A stretch of DNA of 64,000 bases, taken from NCBI GenBank assembly GCA_000432835.1, contig FR890375.1, positions 352,152 to 416,151 on the forward strand, given 5' to 3'. How positions within the stretch are numbered: the stretch's first letter is position 1; every line of letters begins with the position of its first letter. The DNA is from Clostridium sp. CAG:417 (lineage in GTDB: Bacteria; Bacillota_I; Bacilli_A; RF39; UBA660). Shown here in pieces: positions 1 to 9,307 of this stretch. A program made the translations under genes and the position numbers. Below the pieces are notes generated by a model, which saw only the letters and a list, made by a program, of their open reading frames with translations, made no database searches and had not been told where the DNA came from.

Positions 1-2689
1 ATTATCTAGTATGTTAAAAGGTAAACAAGGACGTTTCCGCCAAAACTTATTAGGTAAACGTGTTGATTATTCTGGACGTAGTGTTATCGTAGTTGGTCCA
101 TCATTAAAGATGTATCAATGTGGTATTCCAAAAGAAATGGCACTAGAATTATTTAAACCACATGTTATTAATGGATTAGTAAAACGTGATATTGCTCATA
201 ATATTAAAGCTGCTAAAAGACTTATTGATAATAGAGATCCATTGGTTTGGGATGTTGTTGAAGATGTTATTAAAGAACATCCAGTATTATTGAACCGTGC
301 TCCTACTTTACATAGATTAGGAATTCAAGCGTTTGAACCAATTTTAGTTGGTGGAAAAGCAATTCGTCTACATCCACTTGTTTGTCCAGCTTTCAATGCG
401 GACTTTGATGGAGACCAGATGGCTGTTCACGTTCCACTTTCTGAAGAAGCTCAAGCTGAAGCTAGATTGTTAATGTTAGGATCTAATAATATTTTACATC
501 CAAAATCTGGAGATCCAATCGTTACTCCTTCTCAGGATATGGTTTTAGGTAATTACTATATAACTATGGAAAAGGCTGGAGAACATGGTGAAGGAAGATT
601 GTTCAAAAATTCTAATGAAGCTTTGATGGCTTATGAGAGAAGAGAAATTACTCTTCATACAAGAATTGCATTACCTGTTAGTTCATTTAAACATAAGTTG
701 TTTACTGATGATAAGAAAGATAAGTACTTAGTTACTACAGTTGGTAAGATTAAATTTAATGAAATTCTACCAGACTCTTTCCCATTTGTTAATGAACCAA
801 CTGATGAAAATATTCAACAAATTACTCCTAGTAAATATTTTATTGATCGTGGAAAAAATATTCCTGAAGAAATTGCTAAAATGCCACTTGTAAAACCATT
901 TGCAAAGGGTGCTTTAGAAAAAATAATTGCTCAAGTATTTAAACGTTATAAAACAACAGAAACATCTATCATGCTTGATAAGTTAAAAGATTTAGGATTT
1001 AAATATTCAACTTTAGCTGGTATCACAGTTAGTATGAGTGATGTTGCTACTAGTAGTAAAAAACAACAATTTATCGATGAAGGTCAAGCTATTGTTGATA
1101 AAATTAACAAACAATATAAACGTGGTTTAATTACTGAAGAAGAACGTCATAACAAAGTAATTGAAACATGGTATTCTGTTAAGGATAAGGTTCAAGCCGA
1201 ACTTGAAGAAATTTCTAAATTAGAAGTTGATAATCCTATATTTATGATGATGCATTCTAAAGCTCGTGGTAACATTTCAAACTTTACTCAGGTTGCAGGT
1301 ATGCGTGGATTAATGCAGAAGCCAAATGGAGACCCAATTGAAATTCCAGTACTTTCAAACTTTAAAGAAGGTCTTTCCGTTGCAGAATTCTTCTTGTCTA
1401 CACATAGTGCTCGTAAAGGATCTGCCGATACAGCATTAAAAACTGCTGACTCTGGATATTTAACAAGACGTTTAGTTGATGTTTCTCAAGATATGATTGT
1501 TAGATGTGCTGATTGTGGTACTGATCAAGGTGTTGTTGTTCATGACTTTATTAATGAAAAAACTGGTTCTGTTATTGAGGGATTATATGATCGTATTGTT
1601 GGTCGCTTTGCCAATAAAAAGATTATTAATCCAGAGACAAAAGAAGTTATCGTTGATAAGTTAGAAATGATTACTGAAAATAAGGCTGAAAAAATAGTTG
1701 CAGCTGGTATTAAAGAAGTAGAGATACGTACAATTTTAACTTGTGGTGTTCAAAATGGTGTATGTCAAAAATGTTATGGACGTAACCTTGCTACAGGTAA
1801 TTTAGTAGAGATTGGTGAGGCCGTAGGTGTAATGGCTGCTCAATCAATTGGTGAACCTGGTACTCAGCTTACAATGCGTACTTTCCATACCGGTGGTGTT
1901 GCTGGTGGAGAAGATATTACTCAAGGTCTTCCTCGTGTTCAAGAGTTATTTGAAGCTCGTAATCCAAAAGGTAAAGCTACTATCGCTGAAATCGATGGTA
2001 AAGTTACTAAGATTAAAGAAGATCACGGAAAATATAAGATAAGTATTACTAATAAATTAGAAACAAAAGAACATGTTACTAATTATGGATCTAAATTGTC
2101 TGTTGAAAAAGGCGATGAAGTTAAATGTGGTGACAAGTTAACTGAAGGTGCTATTAGTCCTAAAGAGTTGCTTGATGTTACTGATCCTATTACTACTCAA
2201 GAATATATCTTGAAAGAAGTTCAAAATACTTATCGTTCTCAAGGTGTTGATATTTCCGATAAACATATCGAAATAATAGCACGTAGAATGATTTCTCGTA
2301 TGAGAATAATTGAAGGTGGAGATACTAAATTCTTACCTGGATCATTAGTTAACTTCTATGATTTTACAAATGGAAATAAAGATGCAGTTATTCATGGTAA
2401 GAGACCTGCTAGTGGTAAACCAGTTTTACTTGGTATTACTAAGGCCTCTCTTGAAACAGATTCATTTTTATCTGCAGCATCATTCCAGGAAACAACAAGA
2501 ATCTTAACTGATGCCGCTATAAAAGGAAAAGTTGATGCCTTAGAAGGTTTAAAAGAAAACGTTATTATTGGTAAAGCAATTCCTGCTGGTACTGGTATTA
2601 AGGATTATCAAGATGTTGATTATACATTAGCAAAAGAATTTATTGATGAAGAACCTTTAGAAAGATTAGAAGATCAATTTATGGAATAG
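1..2689 (+). CDS. rpoC: RNA polymerase subunit beta', 5'-truncated by window edge
   Basis: Catalytic subunit of RNA polymerase. The frame is open from the first bases (LSS before the methionine at 11), so the gene begins outside the window and the ATG at 11 is internal. The KGKQGRFRQNLLGKRVDYSGR block, the metal-binding NADFDGDQMA loop (about bases 395-424, the three Asp that bind catalytic Mg) and the cysteine set CADCG...CGVQNGVCQKCYG of the second zinc site are all present. The trigger-loop and bridge-helix region follows, and the C-terminus is complete with a TAG stop. The stop codon lies inside the stem of a terminator. The next conserved genes are rpsL-rpsG-fusA-tuf, the usual Gram-positive order. 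Identity is certain. Confidence 0.99.
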   Translation, partial: LSSMLKGKQGRFRQNLLGKRVDYSGRSVIVVGPSLKMYQCGIPKEMALELFKPHVINGLVKRDIAHNIKAAKRLIDNRDPLVWDVVEDVIKEHPVLLNRAPTLHRLGIQAFEPILVGGKAIRLHPLVCPAFNADFDGDQMAVHVPLSEEAQAEARLLMLGSNNILHPKSGDPIVTPSQDMVLGNYYITMEKAGEHGEGRLFKNSNEALMAYERREITLHTRIALPVSSFKHKLFTDDKKDKYLVTTVGKIKFNEILPDSFPFVNEPTDENIQQITPSKYFIDRGKNIPEEIAKMPLVKPFAKGALEKIIAQVFKRYKTTETSIMLDKLKDLGFKYSTLAGITVSMSDVATSSKKQQFIDEGQAIVDKINKQYKRGLITEEERHNKVIETWYSVKDKVQAELEEISKLEVDNPIFMMMHSKARGNISNFTQVAGMRGLMQKPNGDPIEIPVLSNFKEGLSVAEFFLSTHSARKGSADTALKTADSGYLTRRLVDVSQDMIVRCADCGTDQGVVVHDFINEKTGSVIEGLYDRIVGRFANKKIINPETKEVIVDKLEMITENKAEKIVAAGIKEVEIRTILTCGVQNGVCQKCYGRNLATGNLVEIGEAVGVMAAQSIGEPGTQLTMRTFHTGGVAGGEDITQGLPRVQELFEARNPKGKATIAEIDGKVTKIKEDHGKYKISITNKLETKEHVTNYGSKLSVEKGDEVKCGDKLTEGAISPKELLDVTDPITTQEYILKEVQNTYRSQGVDISDKHIEIIARRMISRMRIIEGGDTKFLPGSLVNFYDFTNGNKDAVIHGKRPASGKPVLLGITKASLETDSFLSAASFQETTRILTDAAIKGKVDALEGLKENVIIGKAIPAGTGIKDYQDVDYTLAKEFIDEEPLERLEDQFME

Positions 2690-2709
2690 GAAACTATTCC
2701 TTTTCTTTT
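2683..2709 (+). terminator. rho-independent terminator of rpoC
   Basis: Stem GGAATAG / CTATTCC with a GAAA loop, followed by TTTTCTTTT. The left arm contains the last codons and the stop of rpoC. Confidence 0.85.
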
Positions 2710-2711
2710 GC

Positions 2712-2740
2712 TTTACAAAGGGAATATTATTTAATAAAAT
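2712..2740 (+). promoter_or_regulatory. sigma-A type promoter for the 2761-3335 gene pair
   Basis: TTTACA, 17-base spacer, TAAAAT, placed about 20 bases upstream of the small ORF at 2761. Confidence 0.5.
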
Positions 2741-2760
2741 GATATTGGGTGACTAAATTT

Positions 2761-2922
2761 ATGAAAAAAATAAATCAAAAGGGATTTGGAATGTCAACTA
2801 TGATTGCTATTATAGCTATACTAATATTATTTATAATTATTTTTTCAATCATAGCGTATAATAATGGTTTAGAGAAAGATTCTCCTAATTCTATTTATGA
2901 AAGTACAGAGGAAAATGATTAA
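2761..2922 (+). CDS. small single-pass membrane protein, prepilin-like N-terminus
   Basis: A 53-residue ORF (MKKINQKGFGMST...) with GGGTGA upstream as ribosome binding site. A short basic head and KGFGMS are followed by about 22 hydrophobic residues and a polar acidic tail. The K-G-F junction before a hydrophobic helix resembles a type IV prepilin cleavage site, but the usual Glu at +5 is absent and the protein is very short, so a plain membrane peptide is equally possible. Its TAA overlaps the ATG of the next gene (TAATG), so the two are translationally coupled. No function is assigned. Confidence 0.6.
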   Translation: MKKINQKGFGMSTMIAIIAILILFIIIFSIIAYNNGLEKDSPNSIYESTEEND

Positions 2923-3335
2923 TGAATAAGGAAGAAAGTTATGCAAAAATAGCTTCTTTATTAGTTAGTATTATGCCTACAAAATGGGAGCAAGTCGTTT
3001 TTTCTCTATTAGTTAGAAAATGTATTGTAAATAATAATCAGGCTATTAGTAAAGAATTTCAATGTAAATGTATAAAGCAAAATTCGAAGAATATAATTAA
3101 TATTGTTGAGGCAAGTGAAAATAATTTTTCAGTACAAGATATTATTCTTGATATTATGGGTTTGTTATATAATTTATATAACGACAGTTCTAAAGATAGT
3201 GATTGGAATTTTATAATGTTTAAATTATATAGTAATGGTCAATATGAAGTTAAAGTTTTTAGTAATATTGATGATAGATTTGATGCAAAAATTATTAATA
3301 ATACAGTAGATAAGTTTTTGATTACTGAAAGTTGA
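2922..3335 (+). CDS. YezG/DUF600-like protein (tentative)
   Basis: A 137-residue protein of unknown role. The N-terminal pattern YAKIASLLVSIMPTKWEQV, a helical middle, and the C-terminal WNFIMFKLYSNGQYEVKV resemble the YezG/DUF600 immunity family, which pairs with polymorphic toxins in Bacillota. The match is by eye only and the middle differs. No toxin gene is adjacent: upstream is the overlapping 53-residue membrane protein, downstream the rpsL promoter. A stand-alone immunity gene or an unrelated accessory protein are both possible. Starts with ATG inside the TAATG overlap; stops with TGA. Confidence 0.5.
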   Translation: MNKEESYAKIASLLVSIMPTKWEQVVFSLLVRKCIVNNNQAISKEFQCKCIKQNSKNIINIVEASENNFSVQDIILDIMGLLYNLYNDSSKDSDWNFIMFKLYSNGQYEVKVFSNIDDRFDAKIINNTVDKFLITES

Positions 3336-3343
3336 TTTTTTTA

Positions 3344-3372
3344 TTGACTAATTAGTTAGATAGTGTTATATT
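3344..3372 (+). promoter_or_regulatory. str operon promoter
   Basis: TTGACT, 17-base spacer, TATATT, about 100 bases upstream of rpsL. The long leader contains a hairpin (3391-3412). Confidence 0.75.
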
Positions 3373-3390
3373 ATTGTTGCTTATAGATGA

Positions 3391-3412
3391 ATTTTGCATT
3401 TTTGTGCAAAAT
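3391..3412 (+). promoter_or_regulatory. leader hairpin upstream of rpsL
   Basis: ATTTTGCA / TGCAAAAT, an 8-bp perfect stem with a 6-base loop, followed by a weak T-rich stretch. It lies within the transcribed leader of the str operon. Attenuation or ribosomal-protein feedback is an inference. Confidence 0.45.
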
Positions 3413-3472
3413 TTTATTTAAAGGGTAGTATGATACACCAGGATATGTGTCAAGAAAGGAGATATATATTAT

Positions 3473-3892
3473 ATGCCTACAATTAATCAATTGATTAAAA
3501 CAAAACGTAAAGATAAAGTTCGTAAAAGTAAATCTCCAGTTTTAGGAGTAGGACTAAATACTATTAAGAAGAAGAGTACTAAAATTAGTGCCCCTCAAAA
3601 GCGTGGAGTTTGTACTCGTGTTGGTACAAAAACACCTAAAAAACCAAACTCAGCTTTAAGAAAATATGCTCGTGTACGTTTAAGTAATGGAAAAGAAGTA
3701 GATACTTATATTCCAGGTATTGGACATAACTTACAAGAACATAGTGTAGTATTAATACGTGGTGGTCGTGTTAAGGATTTAATCGGTGTACGTTATCATG
3801 TCGTTCGTGGAACACTAGATACTGCAGGAGTTAAAGATCGTAAACAAGGTCGTAGTAAATACGGTGCTAAAAAACCAAAAGAAGGAAAATAA
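3473..3892 (+). CDS. rpsL: 30S ribosomal protein S12
   Basis: Decoding-centre protein of the small ribosomal subunit. The protein shows the family hallmarks PTINQLIK at the N-terminus, CTRVGTKTPKKPNSALRKYARVRL in the centre (the streptomycin-resistance lysine region) and the second hallmark GRVKDLIGVRYHVVRG. Length 139 residues, normal for Gram-positive S12. A strong AAAGGAG ribosome binding site stands 11 bases before the ATG. First gene of the rpsL-rpsG-fusA cluster, driven by the promoter at 3344. Confidence 0.99.
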   Translation: MPTINQLIKTKRKDKVRKSKSPVLGVGLNTIKKKSTKISAPQKRGVCTRVGTKTPKKPNSALRKYARVRLSNGKEVDTYIPGIGHNLQEHSVVLIRGGRVKDLIGVRYHVVRGTLDTAGVKDRKQGRSKYGAKKPKEGK

Positions 3893-3924
3893 AATTAAAT
3901 AAATTTTGAAGGGAGGAATGAATA

Positions 3925-4392
3925 ATGCGTAAGAGACGTGCAGTAAAAAGAGATGTTCTTGCTGATCCTATATATAATTCAAAATTAGTTACTAAGTTAA
4001 TTAATACAATTATGTTAGATGGTAAAAAAGGAATAGCTCAAAGTATTGTTTATGAAGCATTTGATCAAATTAAAACAAAAACTGGTAGTGATGCTTTAGA
4101 AGTTTTCATAAAAGCTATGGAAAATATCACTCCAGAAGTTGAAGTTAAGTCTCGTCGTGTTGGTGGATCTAATTATCAAGTTCCAATAGAAGTTTCGGCT
4201 GCTAGAGGTCAAGCATTAGCACTTCGTTGGTTAACAAAATATTCTCGCGAACGTGGCGGTAAAGGTATGGCTGAAAATTTAGCTAACGAAATTATGGATG
4301 CTGCTAATGGAACTGGTAGTGCAGTAAAGAAACGTGAGGATACTCACAGAATGGCTGAAGCTAATAAAGCTTTTGCACATTATAAATGGTAG
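3925..4392 (+). CDS. rpsG: 30S ribosomal protein S7
   Basis: Assembly-initiating protein of the 30S head that contacts 16S rRNA and the E-site tRNA. 155 residues, start MRKRRAVKRD, with the conserved KAMENITPEVEVKSRRVGGSNYQVP core and the C-terminal KREDTHRMAEANKAFAHYKW. GGGAGG precedes the ATG. It follows rpsL by 32 bases and is followed by fusA after 12 bases, so it is co-transcribed. In other bacteria S7 is the translational repressor of this operon; nothing in this sequence proves it here. Confidence 0.99.
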   Translation: MRKRRAVKRDVLADPIYNSKLVTKLINTIMLDGKKGIAQSIVYEAFDQIKTKTGSDALEVFIKAMENITPEVEVKSRRVGGSNYQVPIEVSAARGQALALRWLTKYSRERGGKGMAENLANEIMDAANGTGSAVKKREDTHRMAEANKAFAHYKW

Positions 4393-4404
4393 GAGGAAAG
4401 TAAT

Positions 4405-6474
4405 ATGGCTAGAGATACTTCACTAGAACGAACTAGAAATATTGGTATTATGGCTCACATAGATGCAGGTAAAACTACAACTACTGAGCGTGTATTATAT
4501 CATACTGGTAAAATTCATAAAATTGGTGAAACTCATGATGGTGAAAGTCAAATGGACTGGATGGTGCAAGAACAAGAACGTGGTATAACAATCACTTCTG
4601 CTGCAACAACAGCTTATTGGAAAGGATACCGTTTTAATATTATTGATACTCCAGGACACGTAGATTTTACAATTGAAGTTAGTCGTAGTTTACGTGTATT
4701 AGATGGTGCTGTTGCATTAATTGATGCACAGGCTGGTGTTGAACCTCAAACTGAAACTGTTTGGCGTCAAGCATCAGAATTTAAAGTACCTCGTATTATC
4801 TTCGCTAATAAGATGGATAAGATGGGTGCAGATTTTCAATTTAGTTTAAATACAATTAGTCAAAGATTAGGTGTAAATGCTGCTCCTATTGAATGGCCAA
4901 TTGGTGCTGAAGATAGTTTTGATGGAGTTGTTGACTTAGTTTCTATGAAGGCATATCACTATGATGGTAAGCCAGAAGAGAATGCACAAGAAATAGAAAT
5001 TCCTGAAGAATTAAAAGATATTGCTTTAGAAAAGAGAAATGCTTTAATTGAAGCAGTTGCTGAATTTGATGATAACTTAATGGAAGTTTATCTTGAAGGT
5101 GGAGAAGTTAGTGCTGAAATGCTTAAGAAAGCAATTCGTATTGGTGTATTAAAGGCTGAATTCTTCCCTGTTATGTGTGGAACAGCACTTGGTAACAAAG
5201 GTATTAAGTTATTACTTGATGCAGTTATTGATTATTTACCAAGCCCACTTGATATTGAATCAATTAAGGGTACTGATTTAGATGGTAATGATGCAGTTAG
5301 ACATCCAAGTGATAGTGAACCTTTCAGTGCTTTAGCATTTAAAGTTATGACTGATCCATTCGTTGGACGTTTAACATTCTTTAGAGTTTATTCTGGTCAC
5401 TTAAGTAGTGGTAGTTATGTATTAAACTCAACAAAAGATGAAAAAGAACGTATTGGACGTATTCTATTAATGCATGCTAATACTCGTAAAGAAATTACTG
5501 ATGTTTATACTGGTGATATAGCAGCAGCAGTAGGATTAAAGGCTACTACTACTGGTGATACACTATGTGATGAAAAGAAACCAGTTATTCTTGAAAGCTT
5601 AGTTGTTCCAGATCCAGTTATTGAACTTGCGGTAGAACCAAAATCAAAAGCTGATCAAGATAAAATGGCTTTAGCTTTACAAAAACTTGCTGAAGAAGAT
5701 CCAACATTTAAAGTTCATACTGATCATGAAACTGGTCAAACAGTTATTGCTGGTATGGGTGAGTTACACTTAGATGTTCTTGTTGATAGAATGAGACGTG
5801 AATTTAATGTAGAAGCTAATGTTGGTCGTCCTCAAGTTGCTTATCGTGAAACTATTAAAGCTGCTGGAGATTGTGAAGGTAAATATATTAAACAATCTGG
5901 TGGTCGTGGACAATATGGTCACGTATGGGTTAAATTTGAGCCAAATCCTGATAAGGGATATGAATTTGTTGATCAAATCGTTGGTGGTGTTGTTCCTCGT
6001 GAATACATCCCTGTTGTTGACAAAGGATTACAAGAAGCAATGCAAACAGGTATTCTTGCTGGATATCCTATGATTGATGTTAAGGCTACATTGTTTGATG
6101 GTTCTTACCATGATGTCGATTCAAATGAAATGGCATTCAAAATTGCTGCTAGCTTAGCATTAAAAGAAGCTAAAAAGAATTGTCAACCAGTATTATTAGA
6201 GCCTATTATGAAAGTAGATGTTACTACTCCAGAAGAATATTTTGGTAATGTAATGGGTGATTTAACTGGAAGACGTGGTAAACCACTTGGACAAGAAACT
6301 CAATTAGGAGCTGTAAAACTTAGTGCTATGGTACCACTATCAGAAATGTTTGGTTATGCAACTTCACTTCGTAGTAATACTCAAGGAAGAGCTAACTTCG
6401 TAATGTTCTTTGATCATTATGAAGAAGTACCAAAAAGTATTTCAGAAGAAATAATTAAGAAAAGTGGAAATTAA
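4405..6474 (+). CDS. fusA: translation elongation factor G
   Basis: GTPase that drives ribosomal translocation. 689 residues, the family's usual length. G1 P-loop AHIDAGKTTTTERVLYHTG, G2/switch I QERGITITSAA, G3 DTPGHVDF and G4 NKMDKMG are in order in the N-terminal third. Domains II-V follow with the GGRGQYGHVWVKFEP domain IV signature and the C-terminal RRGKPLG region. AGGAGG-like binding site (AGGAGGAAAGT) before the ATG. Third gene of the str operon; a small hairpin at 6483-6504 lies between it and tuf. Confidence 0.99.
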   Translation: MARDTSLERTRNIGIMAHIDAGKTTTTERVLYHTGKIHKIGETHDGESQMDWMVQEQERGITITSAATTAYWKGYRFNIIDTPGHVDFTIEVSRSLRVLDGAVALIDAQAGVEPQTETVWRQASEFKVPRIIFANKMDKMGADFQFSLNTISQRLGVNAAPIEWPIGAEDSFDGVVDLVSMKAYHYDGKPEENAQEIEIPEELKDIALEKRNALIEAVAEFDDNLMEVYLEGGEVSAEMLKKAIRIGVLKAEFFPVMCGTALGNKGIKLLLDAVIDYLPSPLDIESIKGTDLDGNDAVRHPSDSEPFSALAFKVMTDPFVGRLTFFRVYSGHLSSGSYVLNSTKDEKERIGRILLMHANTRKEITDVYTGDIAAAVGLKATTTGDTLCDEKKPVILESLVVPDPVIELAVEPKSKADQDKMALALQKLAEEDPTFKVHTDHETGQTVIAGMGELHLDVLVDRMRREFNVEANVGRPQVAYRETIKAAGDCEGKYIKQSGGRGQYGHVWVKFEPNPDKGYEFVDQIVGGVVPREYIPVVDKGLQEAMQTGILAGYPMIDVKATLFDGSYHDVDSNEMAFKIAASLALKEAKKNCQPVLLEPIMKVDVTTPEEYFGNVMGDLTGRRGKPLGQETQLGAVKLSAMVPLSEMFGYATSLRSNTQGRANFVMFFDHYEEVPKSISEEIIKKSGN

Positions 6475-6482
6475 TGATAAAT

Positions 6483-6504
6483 CAAAGCTAATTATTTAGC
6501 TTTG
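6483..6504 (+). terminator. hairpin between fusA and tuf
   Basis: CAAAGCTA / TAGCTTTG, 8-bp stem with a 6-base loop. There is no proper T-run after it, so it may be a weak terminator or an mRNA-processing or stabilising hairpin that separates fusA from the separately promoted tuf. Confidence 0.5.
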
Positions 6505-6571
6505 GTTATCATATATGTTTTATCTTAATTATTGAAAAAAATGTAAAATAATAAAAGTTGTATCAAAACAG

Positions 6572-6600
6572 TTGAAAATTTATCAATTGTTAGATAAAAT
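6572..6600 (+). promoter_or_regulatory. tuf promoter
   Basis: TTGAAA, 17-base spacer, TAAAAT, 39 bases before the tuf ATG. It gives tuf its own transcript besides str-operon read-through. Confidence 0.6.
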
Positions 6601-6639
6601 ATAAGTTGTAATTAGAAAATTTATAGGAGGAATTAAATT

Positions 6640-7824
6640 ATGGCAAAAGAAAAATTTGATCGTTCAAAACCACATGTTAACATTGGTACAATTGGACACG
6701 TAGATCATGGTAAAACTACTCTTACTGCTGCTATTTCTAAAGTTTTAGCTGGTAAGAATGGTAACCAACAAGTTGCTTTTGATAATATTGATAAAGCACC
6801 AGAAGAAAGAGAACGTGGTATTACTATTAATACTGCACATATCGAATATAGTACTGAAAAGAGACACTATGCTCACGTAGACTGTCCAGGACATGCTGAT
6901 TATGTTAAAAACATGATTACAGGTGCTGCTCAAATGGATGGAGCTATCTTAGTTATAGCTGCTACTGATGGACCTATGGCTCAAACTCGTGAACATATCT
7001 TACTTGCTCGTCAAGTAGGTGTACCTAGAATGGTAGTATTCATGAATAAATGTGATATGGTAGATGATCCTGAATTATTAGACTTAGTAGAAATGGAAAT
7101 CCGTGACTTATTAAGCCAATATGATTATGATGGTGATAATACTCCAATTATTCGTGGTTCAGCATTAAAGGCTCTAGAAGGAGATCCTGCTTATGTTGAA
7201 AAAATCAATGAATTAATGGATGCTGTTGATGAATGGATTCCTACTCCTGAACGTGATGTAGATAAACCATTCTTAATGAGTATTGAAGATGTATTCACTA
7301 TTACAGGACGTGGTACAGTTGTTACTGGTCGTGTTGAACGTGGTCAATTAAAATTAAATGACGAAGTTGAAATCGTTGGTATTAAAGATACTCAAAAAAC
7401 AGTTGCTACAGGTATCGAAATGTTCCGTAAACAACTTGATTATGCTGAAGCAGGAGATAATGCTGGTGTATTATTACGTGGTATTTCTCGTGAACAAGTT
7501 GAACGTGGTCAAGTTTTAGCTAAACCAGGAACAGTTACTCCACATACTAAGTTTAAAGCTGCTATTTATGTTTTAACTAAAGAAGAAGGTGGACGTCATA
7601 CTCCATTCTTTACAAAATATCGTCCTCAATTCTATTTCAGAACTACAGACGTAACTGGTGAAATCGAATTACCAGAAGGTACTGAAATGGTTATGCCTGG
7701 TGATAATGTTAACATTACTGTTGAATTAATTCACCCAATCGCTATTGAACAAGGTACTAAGTTCTCTATCCGTGAAGGTGGACGTACTGTTGGTGCTGGT
7801 AACGTTAGTGAAATTATTAAATAA
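6640..7824 (+). CDS. tuf: translation elongation factor Tu
   Basis: GTPase that delivers aminoacyl-tRNA to the ribosome. 394 residues, full length. P-loop GHVDHGKTTL, switch I ERGITINTAHIEY, G3 DCPGHADYVKNMITGAAQMDGAILV, G4 NKCD and G5 GSALKALEG are all seen. Domains II and III end in SIREGGRTVGAGNVSEIIK. AGGAGG binding site before ATG. Only one tuf copy is seen in the window. Own promoter at 6572 and terminator at 7843. Confidence 0.99.
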   Translation: MAKEKFDRSKPHVNIGTIGHVDHGKTTLTAAISKVLAGKNGNQQVAFDNIDKAPEERERGITINTAHIEYSTEKRHYAHVDCPGHADYVKNMITGAAQMDGAILVIAATDGPMAQTREHILLARQVGVPRMVVFMNKCDMVDDPELLDLVEMEIRDLLSQYDYDGDNTPIIRGSALKALEGDPAYVEKINELMDAVDEWIPTPERDVDKPFLMSIEDVFTITGRGTVVTGRVERGQLKLNDEVEIVGIKDTQKTVATGIEMFRKQLDYAEAGDNAGVLLRGISREQVERGQVLAKPGTVTPHTKFKAAIYVLTKEEGGRHTPFFTKYRPQFYFRTTDVTGEIELPEGTEMVMPGDNVNITVELIHPIAIEQGTKFSIREGGRTVGAGNVSEIIK

Positions 7825-7842
7825 TAGTATTTAGTGATTATT

Positions 7843-7877
7843 AAACTATTAGGTAGGAATACTTAATAGTTTTTTTG
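7843..7877 (+). terminator. rho-independent terminator of tuf
   Basis: AAACTATTA / TAATAGTTT, 9-bp stem, followed by a run of seven T. Confidence 0.85.
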
Positions 7878-7933
7878 TTTATATAGGAAAATGATGCCAA
7901 TAAAAAACATTGGATAAAAGTTCCAATGTTTCT

Positions 7934-9211
7934 TTAATTATTCATGTTTTTAAGTTTATAATTTTTTTCTTTACTAAAACTTTGATATAACTTGTAATTA
8001 AAGTTATTTAAGATTAAGTCAAATTCTCCGATATATTCTGTTGGTATTCCATCAAATCCAATTTTATTTTCATTAAGTCCACTGTAGGGATTTTTCTTTC
8101 TAAATTCACCAGAAATACAATTCATATTAAAATATTTATATTGCTTTTTTGCTCCTTCATTGATAATATACCATCTTATCAAATAGTTGCAGCACAAGTT
8201 TTTATATTTTTTATCATATCCATCAACAATTAGATATATGGCGTTATCATATTCAATAGTAAGGGCTCCACCTAGTATTAAATTATTTGGATAATCTTGT
8301 AATAATTTTGTAGCCAACACAAGTTGATTTTTATATACGTTTAGAAGTCTATCTGATTCCATTTTGGAGTTTAATATATTCTTTTTAACTGGTTTCTTAG
8401 TAGCAATGCCATGTTCTTGAATTTTCTTGGATAAGTATTCATTTTTTTCAAGTTCATGTTCGTATACCTTTTTCGAAGAAATAACAAAAGTATTTGTATC
8501 TAGTACGGCATAATATACATTGGCCTTAATATTAAAGTTTTTTACTAGATCTTCATAATATTTTTTACTTTTATTTGCTTTTTCTTTGATAAAATTATAT
8601 AAAAAATCTATATTTTTATTTTTATCATTTACTATCATAATTCCTGATGCTGATGCTTTATTAATTTTGTGACGTGTATTTTTAGAAAAACTTCGATAGA
8701 TACTTTTAATATCTCTATCAGCTAATAGAGTTACGGCTTCATATCTTCCTTTTTCATTTTCAAAAAATTGGTTTTGTCCTTTATATTTAAATCCAGCGTG
8801 CTTTAAATTTGACATTATTATATTAATACCATTATTCATGTTCTTTACTAAGCCACGTTTGTTTCTAATAGTTGCCGGTATATATGGATCCATTCTCAAG
8901 AGAAGAAATCCTTGCTTTCCTAGAACTTGTTTTAATTTATTTACAAGCTCTTGTACACTTATTGAGTTACTGTAATCAAACAATATTCCTCTTGGAGCAT
9001 AAGCTATTTTTTGATTCATAAAAATTTCTTTATAGATAATTAAAGTAGCGCCAATTAAGTGATTAAGATTGTCTGTAATTCCTAAATAATGTATTTTAAA
9101 ACCGTTACTGGCCATTGTGTTTCCGTAGGCGGATGTTTGATAATAATTTCTATATCTGTGTGTACTAGCAAACTTATCAAATTCTTGTGGACTTAAAGTT
9201 ATGATTTTCAT
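7934..9211 (-). CDS. FemAB/FemX-type peptidyltransferase
   Basis: Likely an aminoacyl-tRNA-dependent transferase that adds amino acids to the peptidoglycan stem peptide or lipid II at the inner membrane face. 425 residues. The N-terminal GNAT-like domain shows the family signature YQTSAYGNTMASNGF and AYAPRGILFDY, then LLLRMDPYIP. A second domain with a coiled-coil stretch (FIKEKANKSKKYYEDL...) and the C-terminal LGGALTIEYDNAIYLIVDGYD, FNMNCISGEFRKKNPYSGLNENKIGF complete the FemAB fold. Ribosome binding site AGGAGG on the minus strand before the ATG. It stands alone, divergent from murD. The exact substrate amino acid cannot be told. Confidence 0.9.
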   Translation of the reverse strand: MKIITLSPQEFDKFASTHRYRNYYQTSAYGNTMASNGFKIHYLGITDNLNHLIGATLIIYKEIFMNQKIAYAPRGILFDYSNSISVQELVNKLKQVLGKQGFLLLRMDPYIPATIRNKRGLVKNMNNGINIIMSNLKHAGFKYKGQNQFFENEKGRYEAVTLLADRDIKSIYRSFSKNTRHKINKASASGIMIVNDKNKNIDFLYNFIKEKANKSKKYYEDLVKNFNIKANVYYAVLDTNTFVISSKKVYEHELEKNEYLSKKIQEHGIATKKPVKKNILNSKMESDRLLNVYKNQLVLATKLLQDYPNNLILGGALTIEYDNAIYLIVDGYDKKYKNLCCNYLIRWYIINEGAKKQYKYFNMNCISGEFRKKNPYSGLNENKIGFDGIPTEYIGEFDLILNNFNYKLYQSFSKEKNYKLKNMNN

Positions 9212-9307
9212 TATATACCTCCTACATTATTACATAAAATAAGTATATCATAAATATATTTGTTTTTAAAGGGAGTATTTTGTAGTATAATTATATTGGT
9301 GATATAT

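Noticed and set aside
1848..2042. 64-codon open frame inside rpoC
   Set aside because: Lies wholly within the conserved rpoC frame and shows no coding signature of its own.
2922..3335. Assignment of a definite toxin-antitoxin role to the YezG-like gene
   Set aside because: No toxin gene is adjacent and the match is by eye only.
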